A program made the translations under genes and the position numbers. The notes below the pieces were generated by a model. It was not told where the DNA came from. It ran no database searches and worked only from the letters and a program-made list of their open reading frames with translations. Source: Companilactobacillus alimentarius DSM 20249 (GTDB lineage: Bacteria; Bacillota; Bacilli; Lactobacillales; Lactobacillaceae). From it: a DNA stretch of 64,000 nt. Below are positions 8,770 to 18,161 of the stretch, in pieces. The first letter of the stretch is position 1. Each line of letters begins with the position of its first letter. Location: contig NZ_CP018867.1 in the NCBI RefSeq assembly GCF_002849895.1, positions 496,001 through 560,000 on the forward strand. Reading direction: 5' to 3'.

Positions 8770-10773
8770 ATGCCAAAATCATCTTATGATGATTCGTCAA
8801 TTCAAATCCTTGAAGGATTAGAAGCTGTACGAAAAAGACCGGGTATGTACATTGGCTCCACTGATTCACGTGGTTTACATCACTTGGTTTATGAAATTGT
8901 TGATAATGCTGTCGATGAAGCTTTGTCAGGTTTCGGTAAAGAAATCAACGTTACGATCAATAAGGATAGTAGTATTACTGTCGTCGATCATGGACGGGGA
9001 ATGCCCACAGGAATGCACTCGAGTGGGAAACCTACTATCGAAGTTATTTTGACAGTGTTACATGCCGGGGGTAAGTTCTCAGAGAACAGTTATAAGACCT
9101 CTGGTGGATTGCACGGTGTTGGTTCTTCAGTTGTTAATGCTTTGTCTGAATGGATGACTGTTAGAGTTGTTCGTGATCATAAGGTTTATGAAGAACGTTT
9201 TGAAAAAGGCGGTCATCCCGTTGGAACTTTGAAGAAAACCGGATCTACCAAAGAAGGTAGTGGTACTACGATTAGTTTTAAACCTGATGCAACGATTTTT
9301 CAGACCACAAAATTTAATTATGATACTTTGGCCGAAAGATTGCGTGAATCAGCTTTCTTGCTAAAAGGTGTTAAATTTACTATAACCGATAAACGCGGCG
9401 AAGAAGATAAACAAGACATTTTCCACTATGAAGATGGAATCCAATCTTTTGTTAAGTATTTAAACGAAGGAAAAGACGCCTTAGGTGGAATCTTTTATGT
9501 TGAGGGAACTAATTCAGATATTGAAATTGAATTTTCTGGTCAATATAACGATGGTTATTCGGAAAACATTATTTCATTTGTCAATAATGTTCGAACTGCT
9601 GATGGCGGGACACATGAAGCCGGAATGAAGTCTGGTTTAACCAAAGCTTTTAATGACTATGCTCGAAAAGTTGGACTTTTAAAGGAAAATAGTAAGAATC
9701 TTGAAGGTAGCGATGTTCGTGAGGGACTCTCAGCTATCATTTCCGTTCGCATTCCAGAAGAGATCCTCCAGTTCGAAGGTCAAACTAAAGGTAAATTAGG
9801 TACACCTCAAGCTCGTGGTGCGGTTGATCAATTGGTTTATGAACAGATGAGTTTCTATTTGATGGAAAATGGCGAACAGGCTCAAATGTTAGTTAAAAAG
9901 GCTCTGAAAGCTCGTGAAGCTCGAGATGCTGCTAGAAAGGCTCGTGAAAGTAGTCGTAGTGGTAGAAAGAATAAAAAAACTGATGGTTTATTGTCTGGTA
10001 AATTAACCCCAGCTCAATCGAAAAATCCTGATAAGAATGAATTATTCTTAGTCGAAGGTGATTCCGCTGGTGGCTCTGCCAAGCAAGGTCGGGATCGTAA
10101 ATTTCAAGCAATCTTGCCTTTACGTGGTAAAGTCTTGAATACACAAAAAGCCAAGCTGGAAGATATTTATAAAAACGAAGAGATCAACACGATGATTTAT
10201 ACAATTGGCGCTGGAGTCGGAGCTGATTTTAAATTAGAGGATCGTAATTATGACAAGGTCATTATCATGACCGATGCTGATGATGATGGGTCACATATTC
10301 AGATTTTGTTGTTGACATTCTTTTATCGTTATATGCGTCCATTAGTTGAATCAGGACATGTCTATATTGCTTTGTCACCTCTTTACAAATTACAAAAGGG
10401 TAAGGGCGCTAAAACAAAAATAGAATACGCCTGGACTCCTGATGAGTTGCAAGAAGATATTAAAAAAATGGGTAAAGGCTATGAATTACAAAGATTCAAA
10501 GGTCTTGGTGAAATGAATGCTGATCAACTTTGGAAGACCACAATGGATCCAACAAATCGGATTCTGATCAGAGTCAATATTGATGATGCAGCCTTAGCTG
10601 AACGCCGTGTTACTACGTTAATGGGTGACAAGGTTAAACCAAGACGAGATTGGATCGAAGATAATGTCCGCTTCAATGGAACTGAAGAGGGAGATCATAT
10701 CTTGGAAAAAGTCGATGACGATACTGATCCGATTGATAGTAAACTTGTCGACGATTTATTGAATAAGGAATAG
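8770..10773 (+). CDS. parE: DNA topoisomerase IV subunit B
   Basis: ParE is the ATPase subunit of the decatenating type IIA topoisomerase. The GHKL ATP site is seen as EIVDNAVDEA, then GRGMPTG and GGLHGVGSSVVNALS. The TOPRIM domain has EGDSAGGSAKQGRD and the DADDDGSHI metal site. Length of 667 residues and the adjacent parC distinguish it from GyrB. ATG at 8770 follows AAAAGGAATGA. The gene ends 10 bases before parC, so the two subunits are co-expressed. Confidence 0.95.
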   Translation: MPKSSYDDSSIQILEGLEAVRKRPGMYIGSTDSRGLHHLVYEIVDNAVDEALSGFGKEINVTINKDSSITVVDHGRGMPTGMHSSGKPTIEVILTVLHAGGKFSENSYKTSGGLHGVGSSVVNALSEWMTVRVVRDHKVYEERFEKGGHPVGTLKKTGSTKEGSGTTISFKPDATIFQTTKFNYDTLAERLRESAFLLKGVKFTITDKRGEEDKQDIFHYEDGIQSFVKYLNEGKDALGGIFYVEGTNSDIEIEFSGQYNDGYSENIISFVNNVRTADGGTHEAGMKSGLTKAFNDYARKVGLLKENSKNLEGSDVREGLSAIISVRIPEEILQFEGQTKGKLGTPQARGAVDQLVYEQMSFYLMENGEQAQMLVKKALKAREARDAARKARESSRSGRKNKKTDGLLSGKLTPAQSKNPDKNELFLVEGDSAGGSAKQGRDRKFQAILPLRGKVLNTQKAKLEDIYKNEEINTMIYTIGAGVGADFKLEDRNYDKVIIMTDADDDGSHIQILLLTFFYRYMRPLVESGHVYIALSPLYKLQKGKGAKTKIEYAWTPDELQEDIKKMGKGYELQRFKGLGEMNADQLWKTTMDPTNRILIRVNIDDAALAERRVTTLMGDKVKPRRDWIEDNVRFNGTEEGDHILEKVDDDTDPIDSKLVDDLLNKE

Positions 10774-10783
10774 GTGATAGATA

Positions 10784-13225
10784 GTGACTGAAAATTCTCC
10801 TAAAATTCAAGATATTTCGCTCGAAAAAATCATGGGAGATCGATTTGCGAGATATTCAAAATCAATTATTCAAGAAAGAGCGTTGCCAGATATTCGTGAT
10901 GGCTTAAAACCAGTTCAACGGAGAATTCTTTATTCAATGTTTTTGGATGGTAATACTTACGACAAAGGCTTTCGGAAGTCAGCCAAGGGTGTCGGTAATG
11001 TTATGGGTAATTTTCATCCCCATGGAGATTCCTCCATCTATGAAGCTATGGTTCGTTTGTCTCAAGACTGGAAATTAAGAGCTCCCTTGATTGAAATGCA
11101 CGGAAATAACGGTTCAATGGATGGGGATCCACCTGCCGCTATGCGTTACACCGAAGCTAGATTAAGCAAAATTTCTATGGAAATGTTACGGGATATCAAT
11201 AAAGATACCGTTGATGAAGAATGGAATTTCGATGATACTGAAAAGGAACCAAAGGTTCTACCAGCTCGTTTCCCTAATTTATTAGTTAATGGGGCGACAG
11301 GTATTTCTGCCGGTTATGCGACTGAGATTCCACCTCATAATTTAGCTGAAGTTATTGATGCAACAATAAAGATGATCGATGATCCTGACGTAACACTTGA
11401 TGAATTGATGAAGATTGTTAAAGGACCAGACTTTCCTACAGGTGGTATTTTGCAGGGTAAGCAAGGTATTAAGGATGCTTATACGACTGGTCGTGGGCGA
11501 GTTTATATTCGTTCTAAGACTTCTATTCAAGAGCTTCGTGGTCATAAATCACAGATTGTTATCACAGAGGTTCCTTATGAAGTCAATAAGGCTCAACTAG
11601 TTAAGAAAATGGATGAGATTCGTGTCCTGAAGAAGGTTGAGGGAATTGCCGAAGTTCGTGATGAAAGTGACCGTCAAGGGTTGTCCATCGTCGTTGAATT
11701 AAAGCGGGATGTAGACGCTAACGGAATTTTGAATTACTTGTTTAAGAATACCGATTTACAAGTTTCCTATAATTTTAATATGGTTGCCATTGCTGACATG
11801 CGTCCTCAACAGGTCGGTTTAGTCCAGATCCTGAAGGAATATGTGAAGCATCAAAAAGACGTCGTTTTACGTCGTAGTAAATTTGATTTGAATAAAGCTA
11901 AGAAGCGTTTACATATTGTTGAAGGTTTGATCAAGGCTTTGTCAATTTTAGATAAAGTTATTAAAACAATTCGCTCTAGTAAAAATAAATCTGATGCTAA
12001 AAATAATTTGATCAAGAATTATCAATTTAGTGATGAACAAGCAGAGGCCATCGTTTCTTTGCAATTGTATCGTTTGACTAATACTGATGTGACTGAATTA
12101 GAGCGTGAAGATAAAGAATTGAATGAACAGATTGACAAATTTAATAAGATCATTAATGATCACGTAACTTTGATGAATGTTATTAAAAAAGAGTTGATCG
12201 AAGTGCGTGACAAGTATTCTGATAAGCGTCGAACAAAAATTGAAGCTAAAGTGGCGGAAATTGAAGTTGATACAAAAGTCATGGTTGCTAGTGAAGATGT
12301 GAGATTGTTAGTTAGTCATGATGGTTACGTTAAGAGAAGTAGCTTGCGCTCTTATCAAGCCTCTGATCCGGATGCAAATGGTCTGAAAAATGAGGATTAT
12401 CCAATCGCTGACATGAATGTTAATACTTTGGATCATCTGTTTATTTTTACGGATAAGGGTAATTTGATCTATCGACAAATTTTTGAGATTGAAGATAGTC
12501 GTTGGAAGGATACGGGTTCACATCTTTCTCAAAAGGTCGGTTTGGATACTGATGAATCTATCTTGAAAGTATTTGTCTTCAAGGATTTGAAGGAAACTGG
12601 AAACTTCTTAGTGGGAACTGATGAAAATTATATTAAACAAGTTGCTTTTAGTGACTTATTGCCAGGACGAACTTATAAGTCCAGAGCTTCTAAATATTGT
12701 AAGTTGAAAAATGATGTCTCAAGAGTATTGGCAATTTACTATGTACCAAACGATTCACAGAAATTAATCTATGTATTTACAAAGCATTCTTATGCCTCAG
12801 CATTTCCTATCGAAGAAGTGCCAGTAGTCAGCGGTAAAGCTATGGGTGTCAAGTTTGTTAGTTTAAAGGATGATGACAGTTTGGCAGGTTACTTTTTAGC
12901 TGATGATGAAAACGATAAGATCGCTGTCTTGACGCAACGAGGCTCGTACAAGCAGATGAAATTATCGGAAATACCAGTTACTAGTCGTGCTCGTCGCGGG
13001 GTATTGACTTTGCGTGAATTGAAACGTCAGCCGCATCGAATCTGCTTAGTTACAAATATTAATAACAGTTTGAATTTGTCGATTATAACTGATACCAATA
13101 AAGAGATTCCTGTAGATATAGCGATTCATCAGAATGCTGATCGTTATTCTAATGGTTCGTTCATTATGGACCCAGTGACCGATGGTAATCCAATTAGATT
13201 TGTGAAAAAAATTCCAGAAAAATAA
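10784..13225 (+). CDS. parC: DNA topoisomerase IV subunit A
   Basis: ParC is the DNA-cleaving subunit. The catalytic tyrosine is Y122 in AAMRYTEAR. The quinolone-resistance region HPHGDSSIYEAM has S83 and E87 at the two positions where resistance changes usually occur, so it looks wild type. The C-terminal half is the six-bladed DNA-wrapping domain with the expected blade sequences. Length 813 is normal. The start is GTG at 10784, 10 bases after parE, preceded by AGGTGAT. Confidence 0.95.
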   Translation: MTENSPKIQDISLEKIMGDRFARYSKSIIQERALPDIRDGLKPVQRRILYSMFLDGNTYDKGFRKSAKGVGNVMGNFHPHGDSSIYEAMVRLSQDWKLRAPLIEMHGNNGSMDGDPPAAMRYTEARLSKISMEMLRDINKDTVDEEWNFDDTEKEPKVLPARFPNLLVNGATGISAGYATEIPPHNLAEVIDATIKMIDDPDVTLDELMKIVKGPDFPTGGILQGKQGIKDAYTTGRGRVYIRSKTSIQELRGHKSQIVITEVPYEVNKAQLVKKMDEIRVLKKVEGIAEVRDESDRQGLSIVVELKRDVDANGILNYLFKNTDLQVSYNFNMVAIADMRPQQVGLVQILKEYVKHQKDVVLRRSKFDLNKAKKRLHIVEGLIKALSILDKVIKTIRSSKNKSDAKNNLIKNYQFSDEQAEAIVSLQLYRLTNTDVTELEREDKELNEQIDKFNKIINDHVTLMNVIKKELIEVRDKYSDKRRTKIEAKVAEIEVDTKVMVASEDVRLLVSHDGYVKRSSLRSYQASDPDANGLKNEDYPIADMNVNTLDHLFIFTDKGNLIYRQIFEIEDSRWKDTGSHLSQKVGLDTDESILKVFVFKDLKETGNFLVGTDENYIKQVAFSDLLPGRTYKSRASKYCKLKNDVSRVLAIYYVPNDSQKLIYVFTKHSYASAFPIEEVPVVSGKAMGVKFVSLKDDDSLAGYFLADDENDKIAVLTQRGSYKQMKLSEIPVTSRARRGVLTLRELKRQPHRICLVTNINNSLNLSIITDTNKEIPVDIAIHQNADRYSNGSFIMDPVTDGNPIRFVKKIPEK

Positions 13226-13318
13226 TGATATAAATGGCGGATAATAAGCTTGTATAGTATTATTATCTTATTGATTATATTATTTTTTACTTCATAAAGA
13301 CCTAGGAGGATTCTCTTA

Positions 13319-14278
13319 TTGTTAGATGAGAAATCAAGAAGAGTTTTTAGTTCTAAAGCATTGAATTATTTTGATGAATTAACTAAAAATATGAGCTATA
13401 CCAAAACAGCTCAATTGTTAGGAATTACTCAGCCTGCTTTGACGCAACAAATCAAAAAGATTGAAAAAGTAGTGGGTGCACCATTGTTTTATAGTGTTGG
13501 TAAAAAGATTTATCTGACTGATTCTGGAACCTTGTTACTGAAAGCTACACATCAAATGTTTAATTTGATAAATAACGTTACCGACCAGATTCAACAAGAG
13601 TCCTCAGAAAGATCAGGAACGATTAGTATCGGTTTGCTTTCGACAGCAGAATCAATTGTTATTGAAGACTTTATTGTTGAATATAATCGAATCAATCCTG
13701 ACGTAGTGATTGATTTGAACCTCTTGAACCGTAAAGAGTTATGGGATAATATTCAAAATAATCGGATTGATTTAGCAATTATGTATTTACCCGATAAGAG
13801 TATTAAAAGCTGGAAATTGTATCGGTCAAAAAAAATTATGAGCGATAATATTATGTTGATTCATAATGATAAGAAGATTAATAAGAAAAGAAGCGTTACT
13901 TATAAAGATGCTACGGTTAAACCATGGGCAGCATATTTAAAGAGTTACTATTTTTCTGAATTGATCAGTGAAAGGTATCGGGATGCTTTAGTAGATTTTC
14001 CACAAGTGATTGCTCGCTTTTCATCAACATACCAATTGCTGAAGTTCGCACAAGAATCTGACGATGTTTATACAATTTTACCGTTGAGTTTCTGTATTGC
14101 ACATCAGGATAAATTTAAACTTTATCAAACACCACTTGAACCAGCTATCACAAGTGATTTATCATTTGTATATCGAGAGGATAAGGAAAAGATTCCTCGC
14201 TTTGAAGATTTTCTCAGTGAATGGGATAATTTTCTAGATAAGATGAGTTATGTTGATCGTCTTAAATCTTCAAGATAA
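13319..14278 (+). CDS. LysR-family transcriptional regulator
   Basis: The N-terminal winged helix-turn-helix is clear (NMSYTKTAQLLGITQPALTQ, residues about 23-42), followed by the linker helix and a periplasmic-binding-like effector domain from about residue 90. Length 319 is typical. The start is TTG at 13319, 8 bases after the strong ribosome binding site AGGAGGA at 13304-13310. It is followed after 22 bases by ppaC and could be co-transcribed with it; there is no divergent partner to suggest a target. The ligand is unknown. Confidence 0.85.
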   Translation: MLDEKSRRVFSSKALNYFDELTKNMSYTKTAQLLGITQPALTQQIKKIEKVVGAPLFYSVGKKIYLTDSGTLLLKATHQMFNLINNVTDQIQQESSERSGTISIGLLSTAESIVIEDFIVEYNRINPDVVIDLNLLNRKELWDNIQNNRIDLAIMYLPDKSIKSWKLYRSKKIMSDNIMLIHNDKKINKKRSVTYKDATVKPWAAYLKSYYFSELISERYRDALVDFPQVIARFSSTYQLLKFAQESDDVYTILPLSFCIAHQDKFKLYQTPLEPAITSDLSFVYREDKEKIPRFEDFLSEWDNFLDKMSYVDRLKSSR

Positions 14279-14300
14279 ATTTTATAAAGGGGCCACAATT

Positions 14301-15236
14301 ATGCCAAAGGAAAAAGAATTAGTTTTTGGACACAAAAATCCTGATACAGATGCTGTCTCAGCAGCTGTCGCTTATTCATATTTACAAAATCAATTAGGTT
14401 ACAACACTGAAGCAGTTGCTTTAGGCGAACCTAATCTAGAAACAAAATTTGTTTATGATCATTTTGATGCTAAGTATCCTCGTGTTATTTCAGCTATCAA
14501 TGGTGAAGTTAAGAAAGTTATGTTAGTTGACCATAATGAAAGACAACAAAGTGTTTCTGACATTGATGATGTTCAAATCACACATGTTGTTGATCATCAC
14601 CGAATTGCTAACTTTGAAACAAAATTGCCTCTCTATTACCGTGCTGAACCACTAGGCTGCGTAAGTACAATTGTTTGGAAGATGTACAACGAAGAAGAGA
14701 TTGAAATTCCAACTAAGATTGCCGCTTTGATGGCTTCATCAATCATCTCTGATACTTTGTTATTAAAATCCCCTACAACAACTGATGAAGATCGTGATGC
14801 TTTAAAGGATTTGAGTAAGATTGCGGGAATCGACTATGAATCATACGGTCTTGAAATGTTAAAGGCCGGAACTAACTTAGATAGTAAGTCTACTCAAGAA
14901 TTGATCGACATGGATGCTAAGAGTTTTGATATGAATGGTAACAGTGTCCGTATTGCTCAAGTAAATACTGTTGATATTGATGATACTTTGAAACGTGAAG
15001 CTGACTTTATTAAAGATATCAAAGCTGAAAATGTTGACAAGGGTTACAATTTGTTTGTACTTTTGATTACAAATATCCTAACAAGTGATACAACTGGTGT
15101 CATTATTGGTGACGATGATGCAATCAAGACTTTTGAAGAGGCCTTGAATACTAAGGTTTCTGATAACAAGGCTAGTTTACCTGGCGTTGTTTCACGTAAG
15201 AAACAAGTTGTTCCTCCATTGGATGCTAAGTTTTAA
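14301..15236 (+). CDS. ppaC: Manganese-dependent inorganic pyrophosphatase
   Basis: This family II (DHH) pyrophosphatase hydrolyses PPi to phosphate and so pulls biosynthetic reactions forward. Metal ligands are visible: H11, D15 and D17 in FGHKNPDTDA, the D of VDHNE, and the VVDHH motif that names the family. The C-terminal DHHA2 domain ends with the substrate-binding SRKKQ. The ATG at 14301 (311 residues) is chosen over an upstream in-frame start at 14250 because AAAGGGG at 14287-14292 is correctly spaced and MPKEKELVFGHK is the normal family N-terminus. Confidence 0.96.
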   Translation: MPKEKELVFGHKNPDTDAVSAAVAYSYLQNQLGYNTEAVALGEPNLETKFVYDHFDAKYPRVISAINGEVKKVMLVDHNERQQSVSDIDDVQITHVVDHHRIANFETKLPLYYRAEPLGCVSTIVWKMYNEEEIEIPTKIAALMASSIISDTLLLKSPTTTDEDRDALKDLSKIAGIDYESYGLEMLKAGTNLDSKSTQELIDMDAKSFDMNGNSVRIAQVNTVDIDDTLKREADFIKDIKAENVDKGYNLFVLLITNILTSDTTGVIIGDDDAIKTFEEALNTKVSDNKASLPGVVSRKKQVVPPLDAKF

Positions 15237-15248
15237 TATGATTTAATC

Positions 15249-15280
15249 AATAAGGAATCTATCTAGATTCCTTATTTTTT
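15249..15280 (+). terminator. Rho-independent terminator of ppaC
   Basis: An 11-bp perfect stem pairs AATAAGGAATC at 15249-15259 with GATTCCTTATT at 15266-15276 around a 6-base loop, followed by a T run. Confidence 0.9.
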
Positions 15281-15423
15281 AGCAAATTTGCTAATCGCTT
15301 ACATTTAATAATTTATAAACAATAGGAGCTCAAAAGCGTTGTCATTTCAAGGCACAATTACTATTTAACTATATTTAAATAAGTAAAAACTAATAATAAA
15401 TTTAATGAAAACAGGCACTTTTC

Positions 15424-15453
15424 TTGAAAACGTATTCTCAGTTTTGCTATAAT
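15424..15453 (+). promoter_or_regulatory. Promoter with overlapping cre (CcpA) site
   Basis: TTGAAA at 15425-15430, a 17-base spacer and TATAAT at 15448-15453 form a strong promoter. TTGAAAACGTATTCT at 15424-15438 fits every defined position of the cre consensus WTGNAANCGNWNNCW and covers the -35. Binding of CcpA there should repress the sugar transporter gene when a preferred sugar is present. Confidence 0.7.
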
Positions 15454-15509
15454 ATCATTATTGCTGAAAAATGCTTTTTTATCTTGAGATTAGAGGGAGT
15501 TTTTATTTA

Positions 15510-16394
15510 ATGAATACGATGAATATTTTAATTGGCCTTATGCCAATGATTGGATGGGGTGTGTTCCCTGTTTTGACTGGTAAATTCGGAGGGAAGCCGG
15601 TTAATCAAATTGTTGGAGCAACTTATGGAACGTTTTTGTCGGCCGTTGTTGTATCGTTAGTCATGCAAACACCCATATTGACAGGAAGGGACTTCTTGTT
15701 TACTTTCTTGTCTGGTGCATGTTGGTCAATTGCACAAAGTTTGGTTTTTTATGCGTTTACAGAAATGGGTGTTTCAAGAACCATGCCTGTTTCAACTGGA
15801 TTCCAATTGATTGGAACATCCCTATGGGGTGTCATCGTCCTAGGTGAATGGTCAAGCGTGACTGCTAAATTAATTGGTTTCTTCTCAATTATTTTGATTA
15901 TAATTGGTGTGTATTTAACAACCTATAGTGAAAAAAAGGTTTCTGAAAGTGAATCTAACGTTGTTAAAGGTATTACATTAGTTTTGATTGCTACAATTGG
16001 TTACGTTGGTTATTCTGCTTTTCCACAAGCCGTGACTGTTGATGGTTTCCAAGCCTTTCTACCACAAGCTTTGGGAATGGCTGTTGCTTCAACTGCCTTT
16101 GCTTTTATCACTAAGAGTAATCGTGAAGCTAAGCCCTATCGTGCTAAAAGTACTTATTTAAATTTGATAAGTGGTGTGTTCTTTGCATTTGCGGCTTTGA
16201 CATATCTGATCTCATCTAGAAAGGATGTAAATGGTTTAGCAACTGGTTTTACTTTGTCACAGATGAACGTAATAATCGGTACTTTAGGTGGAATTTATAT
16301 TCTGCATGAATATAAAACTCATAAGGAAATGATTATGGTTGTTTCTGGTCTAGCTTTAGTTGTGATTGCTGGAATTATTACCGCCTTTATTTAA
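15510..16394 (+). CDS. GRP-family glucose/ribose transporter (GlcU/RbsU type)
   Basis: The 294-residue protein is almost entirely hydrophobic, with about ten membrane helices in two repeats, as in the glucose/ribose porter branch of the drug/metabolite transporter superfamily. Family segments are IGLMPMIGWGVFPVLTGKFGG at the N-terminus, the GACWSIAQSLVFYAF helix and SRTMPVSTGFQLIGTSLWG. Uptake would be driven by proton symport. ATG at 15510 follows GAGGGAG at 15493-15499; the upstream in-frame start at 15471 has no ribosome binding site. Glucose or ribose is the likely substrate; the rbs operon 0.7 kb downstream is consistent with ribose but does not prove it. Confidence 0.85.
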   Translation: MNTMNILIGLMPMIGWGVFPVLTGKFGGKPVNQIVGATYGTFLSAVVVSLVMQTPILTGRDFLFTFLSGACWSIAQSLVFYAFTEMGVSRTMPVSTGFQLIGTSLWGVIVLGEWSSVTAKLIGFFSIILIIIGVYLTTYSEKKVSESESNVVKGITLVLIATIGYVGYSAFPQAVTVDGFQAFLPQALGMAVASTAFAFITKSNREAKPYRAKSTYLNLISGVFFAFAALTYLISSRKDVNGLATGFTLSQMNVIIGTLGGIYILHEYKTHKEMIMVVSGLALVVIAGIITAFI

Positions 16395-16432
16395 AATGAA
16401 ATAGCTAAAATTGAAAATATAAAAAATGAATT

Positions 16433-16460
16433 TTGAGCTTTTAAATTAGTGAGATATGAT
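16433..16460 (+). promoter_or_regulatory. Candidate promoter of a small RNA
   Basis: TTGAGC at 16433-16438 and TATGAT at 16455-16460 are separated by 16 bases. No open reading frame starts within the following 120 bases, and a strong terminator ends the possible transcript at about 16588. Confidence 0.4.
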
Positions 16461-16466
16461 ATAAAT

Positions 16467-16588
16467 ATATAATTCAAAATTATTTTGAAACTATTGGCCA
16501 AATAAAGTTGATAATAGTTTGATTTAACAGTTAGAATTTGGCCTTGAAGTGTGCCCTCTGTATTGGAGACAATACAGGGGGCTTTTTT
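16467..16588 (+). ncRNA. Candidate structured small RNA (about 120 nt)
   Basis: Two long-range pairings are visible by eye. AACTATT at 16489-16495 can pair with AATAGTT at 16513-16519. The loop this makes contains GGCCAAAT (16496-16503), which is perfectly complementary to ATTTGGCC at 16536-16543. Together they form an H-type pseudoknot. A strong terminator hairpin follows at 16553-16582. The next gene is 540 bases away behind its own promoter, so this is more likely a trans-acting RNA or a long 3' UTR of the transporter than a riboswitch. I do not recognise a known family. Confidence 0.4.
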
Positions 16589-16589
16589 T
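16553..16589 (+). terminator. Strong rho-independent terminator
   Basis: GCCCTCTGTATTG at 16553-16565 pairs with CAATACAGGGGGC at 16570-16582 (13 bp with one G-U pair, GAGA loop), followed by seven T residues. It ends either the sugar transporter mRNA or the candidate small RNA. Confidence 0.9.
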
Positions 16590-17046
16590 GGACATAATAA
16601 GACAAATTCACTTAATGTTATTACCATGCATTACTATGATCCGACAAAGTTATTTGCCGCAGTTTGTTAAGAATTTTTCCCTAAAATAGAGAAGTTACTT
16701 GGTTCTACTGATGTTGACCTTCTCATAAAAAATATGATTTGTGAGGTGCTATTTATTTTATTTCAATTCCCAATTTTCAGCATTCAAAATCCTCTGACTT
16801 TTGTATTTTGCTATTAAAAAAAAGAACTCTATAATATCAAATTTTCTTGTGATTAATGATAGAAAGTAGGTTCAAGTATTATTGAAAAATAATCTGATGT
16901 GTTAAAGAATGACCGATTGGTTAAATTACTATAAGATTGAAAGTATGAAATATTTATTTAATTTGATTAACCAAAAAATACTATAATTTCATTGCTAAAT
17001 TTTGCTAGATTTGAATTATTATGTATGAATTGATATAAAAATATTA
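16590..17046. other. Intergenic stretch without recognisable gene
   Basis: About 450 bases of AT-rich DNA between the terminator and the rbs promoter. I see no open frame with a ribosome binding site and no RNA gene. It probably only separates two transcription units. Confidence 0.5.
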
Positions 17047-17075
17047 TTGACAGCGTTTACAAATGGTAATATGAT
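17047..17075 (+). promoter_or_regulatory. rbs operon promoter with cre-like site
   Basis: TTGACA at 17047-17052 is a perfect -35, with a 17-base spacer and TATGAT at 17070-17075. TTGACAGCGTTTACA at 17047-17061 matches the cre consensus except at one position, so CcpA would compete with polymerase at the -35. Confidence 0.7.
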
Positions 17076-17088
17076 ATATTTGTAGAAT

Positions 17089-17108
17089 TTAGTAAAACGA
17101 TTTACTAA
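17089..17108 (+). promoter_or_regulatory. LacI-type operator, probably for RbsR
   Basis: TTAGTAAAAC/GATTTACTAA is a 20-bp palindrome with one mismatch and the central CG typical of LacI-family operators. It begins 13 bases after the -10 and ends 17 bases before rbsR, so a bound repressor would block early elongation. Autoregulation by RbsR is inferred. Confidence 0.7.
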
Positions 17109-17125
17109 TTTGGAGATGAGTCGCT

Positions 17126-18142
17126 TTGAGATTGAATAATAAAACAACTATAAGGGATGTTGCTAATAAGGCCGGTATCTCTGTTACTACAGTGTCTTTG
17201 ATTCTTAATGGTAAAGGTAAGCGTTTCAGTGATATGACAAAGAAGAGGGTCCATGAGGCACAAAAGGAATTAGATTATTATCCTGACTATTATGCTCGTG
17301 GCATGGTAGGACAGCGAACTAATTCATTGGGGGTAGTTATTCCCAATATTATGAATCCTTTTTTTGCAAGTTTTGCTTTAAGCATAGAACAATCAGCTAT
17401 TCCTAAAGGTTATTTTCCACAAATTTTTAGCGTCAATGGGTTTAAGGAGAATATCGATTTCTTTATTGAACAATTTGCTTCGGGAACTCAGAAGGGATTG
17501 ATTTTATCTGCACCAGGTGCATCTAAAGAAATTGTGGACAAGCTATCCGTCCATAACAATATACCTATGGTTTTGACCGATCAGGCTGATTTAAATACGG
17601 ATGATGATCGAGTACTAATTGATGAAGAATCAGCTGGTAGGGAAATTGCAAGGTACTTACTTTCACTGGGGCATAGGCGTATAGCAATTATAATTCCTTA
17701 TAAGTTAACTATGAACTTAGTAAAACGTTTTACTGGATATAAGGAGGCATTTAAAGAATATGGATTAACTATCTCTGATGATCTTGTTTTTAGAACAGGA
17801 TTCGGACCTGAAGGGGGTGTTGAAGCAACAAGAAAAATTATAAAGAGTGATGCGACGGCCATCATTGCTATTAATGATGATATTGCGATAGGGGTTTACA
17901 AAGGATTAAATTTATTAGGTAAGGTTGTTCCAGATGACTATTCAATTGTTGGGTTTGATGATATTAATATGAATAAATACTTAATTCCTGGATTAACAAC
18001 AATATCGCAACCGATTGATCAATTAGGAGAAAAGGCTGTCGAGTTGTTGATTAATCGTATAGTATATCCAAATTGTGACAAAAAAATAGTTACTTTAAAA
18101 ACAAAATTGAAAATTGGTGGATCTACTAAGAAGTTAATATAA
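17126..18142 (+). CDS. rbsR: Ribose operon repressor RbsR (LacI family)
   Basis: The N-terminal LacI helix-turn-helix reads [20 protein letters not shown] (residues about 8-27), with a hinge near residue 55-60 and a periplasmic-binding-protein-like effector domain ([17 protein letters not shown]). Length 338 is normal. The start is TTG at 17126 with GGAG at 17112-17115. It is the first gene of rbsRDACBK. RbsR proteins respond to ribose or a phosphorylated derivative; the operator just upstream indicates that it controls its own operon. Confidence 0.9.
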   Translation: MRLNNKTTIRDVANKAGISVTTVSLILNGKGKRFSDMTKKRVHEAQKELDYYPDYYARGMVGQRTNSLGVVIPNIMNPFFASFALSIEQSAIPKGYFPQIFSVNGFKENIDFFIEQFASGTQKGLILSAPGASKEIVDKLSVHNNIPMVLTDQADLNTDDDRVLIDEESAGREIARYLLSLGHRRIAIIIPYKLTMNLVKRFTGYKEAFKEYGLTISDDLVFRTGFGPEGGVEATRKIIKSDATAIIAINDDIAIGVYKGLNLLGKVVPDDYSIVGFDDINMNKYLIPGLTTISQPIDQLGEKAVELLINRIVYPNCDKKIVTLKTKLKIGGSTKKLI

Positions 18143-18161
18143 AGAAAGAAGGATAAAAGAA

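Noticed and set aside
15320..15345. Second cre box upstream of the GRP transporter (AAAAGCGTTGTCA)
   Set aside because: It misses two of the fixed consensus positions and is far from the promoter.
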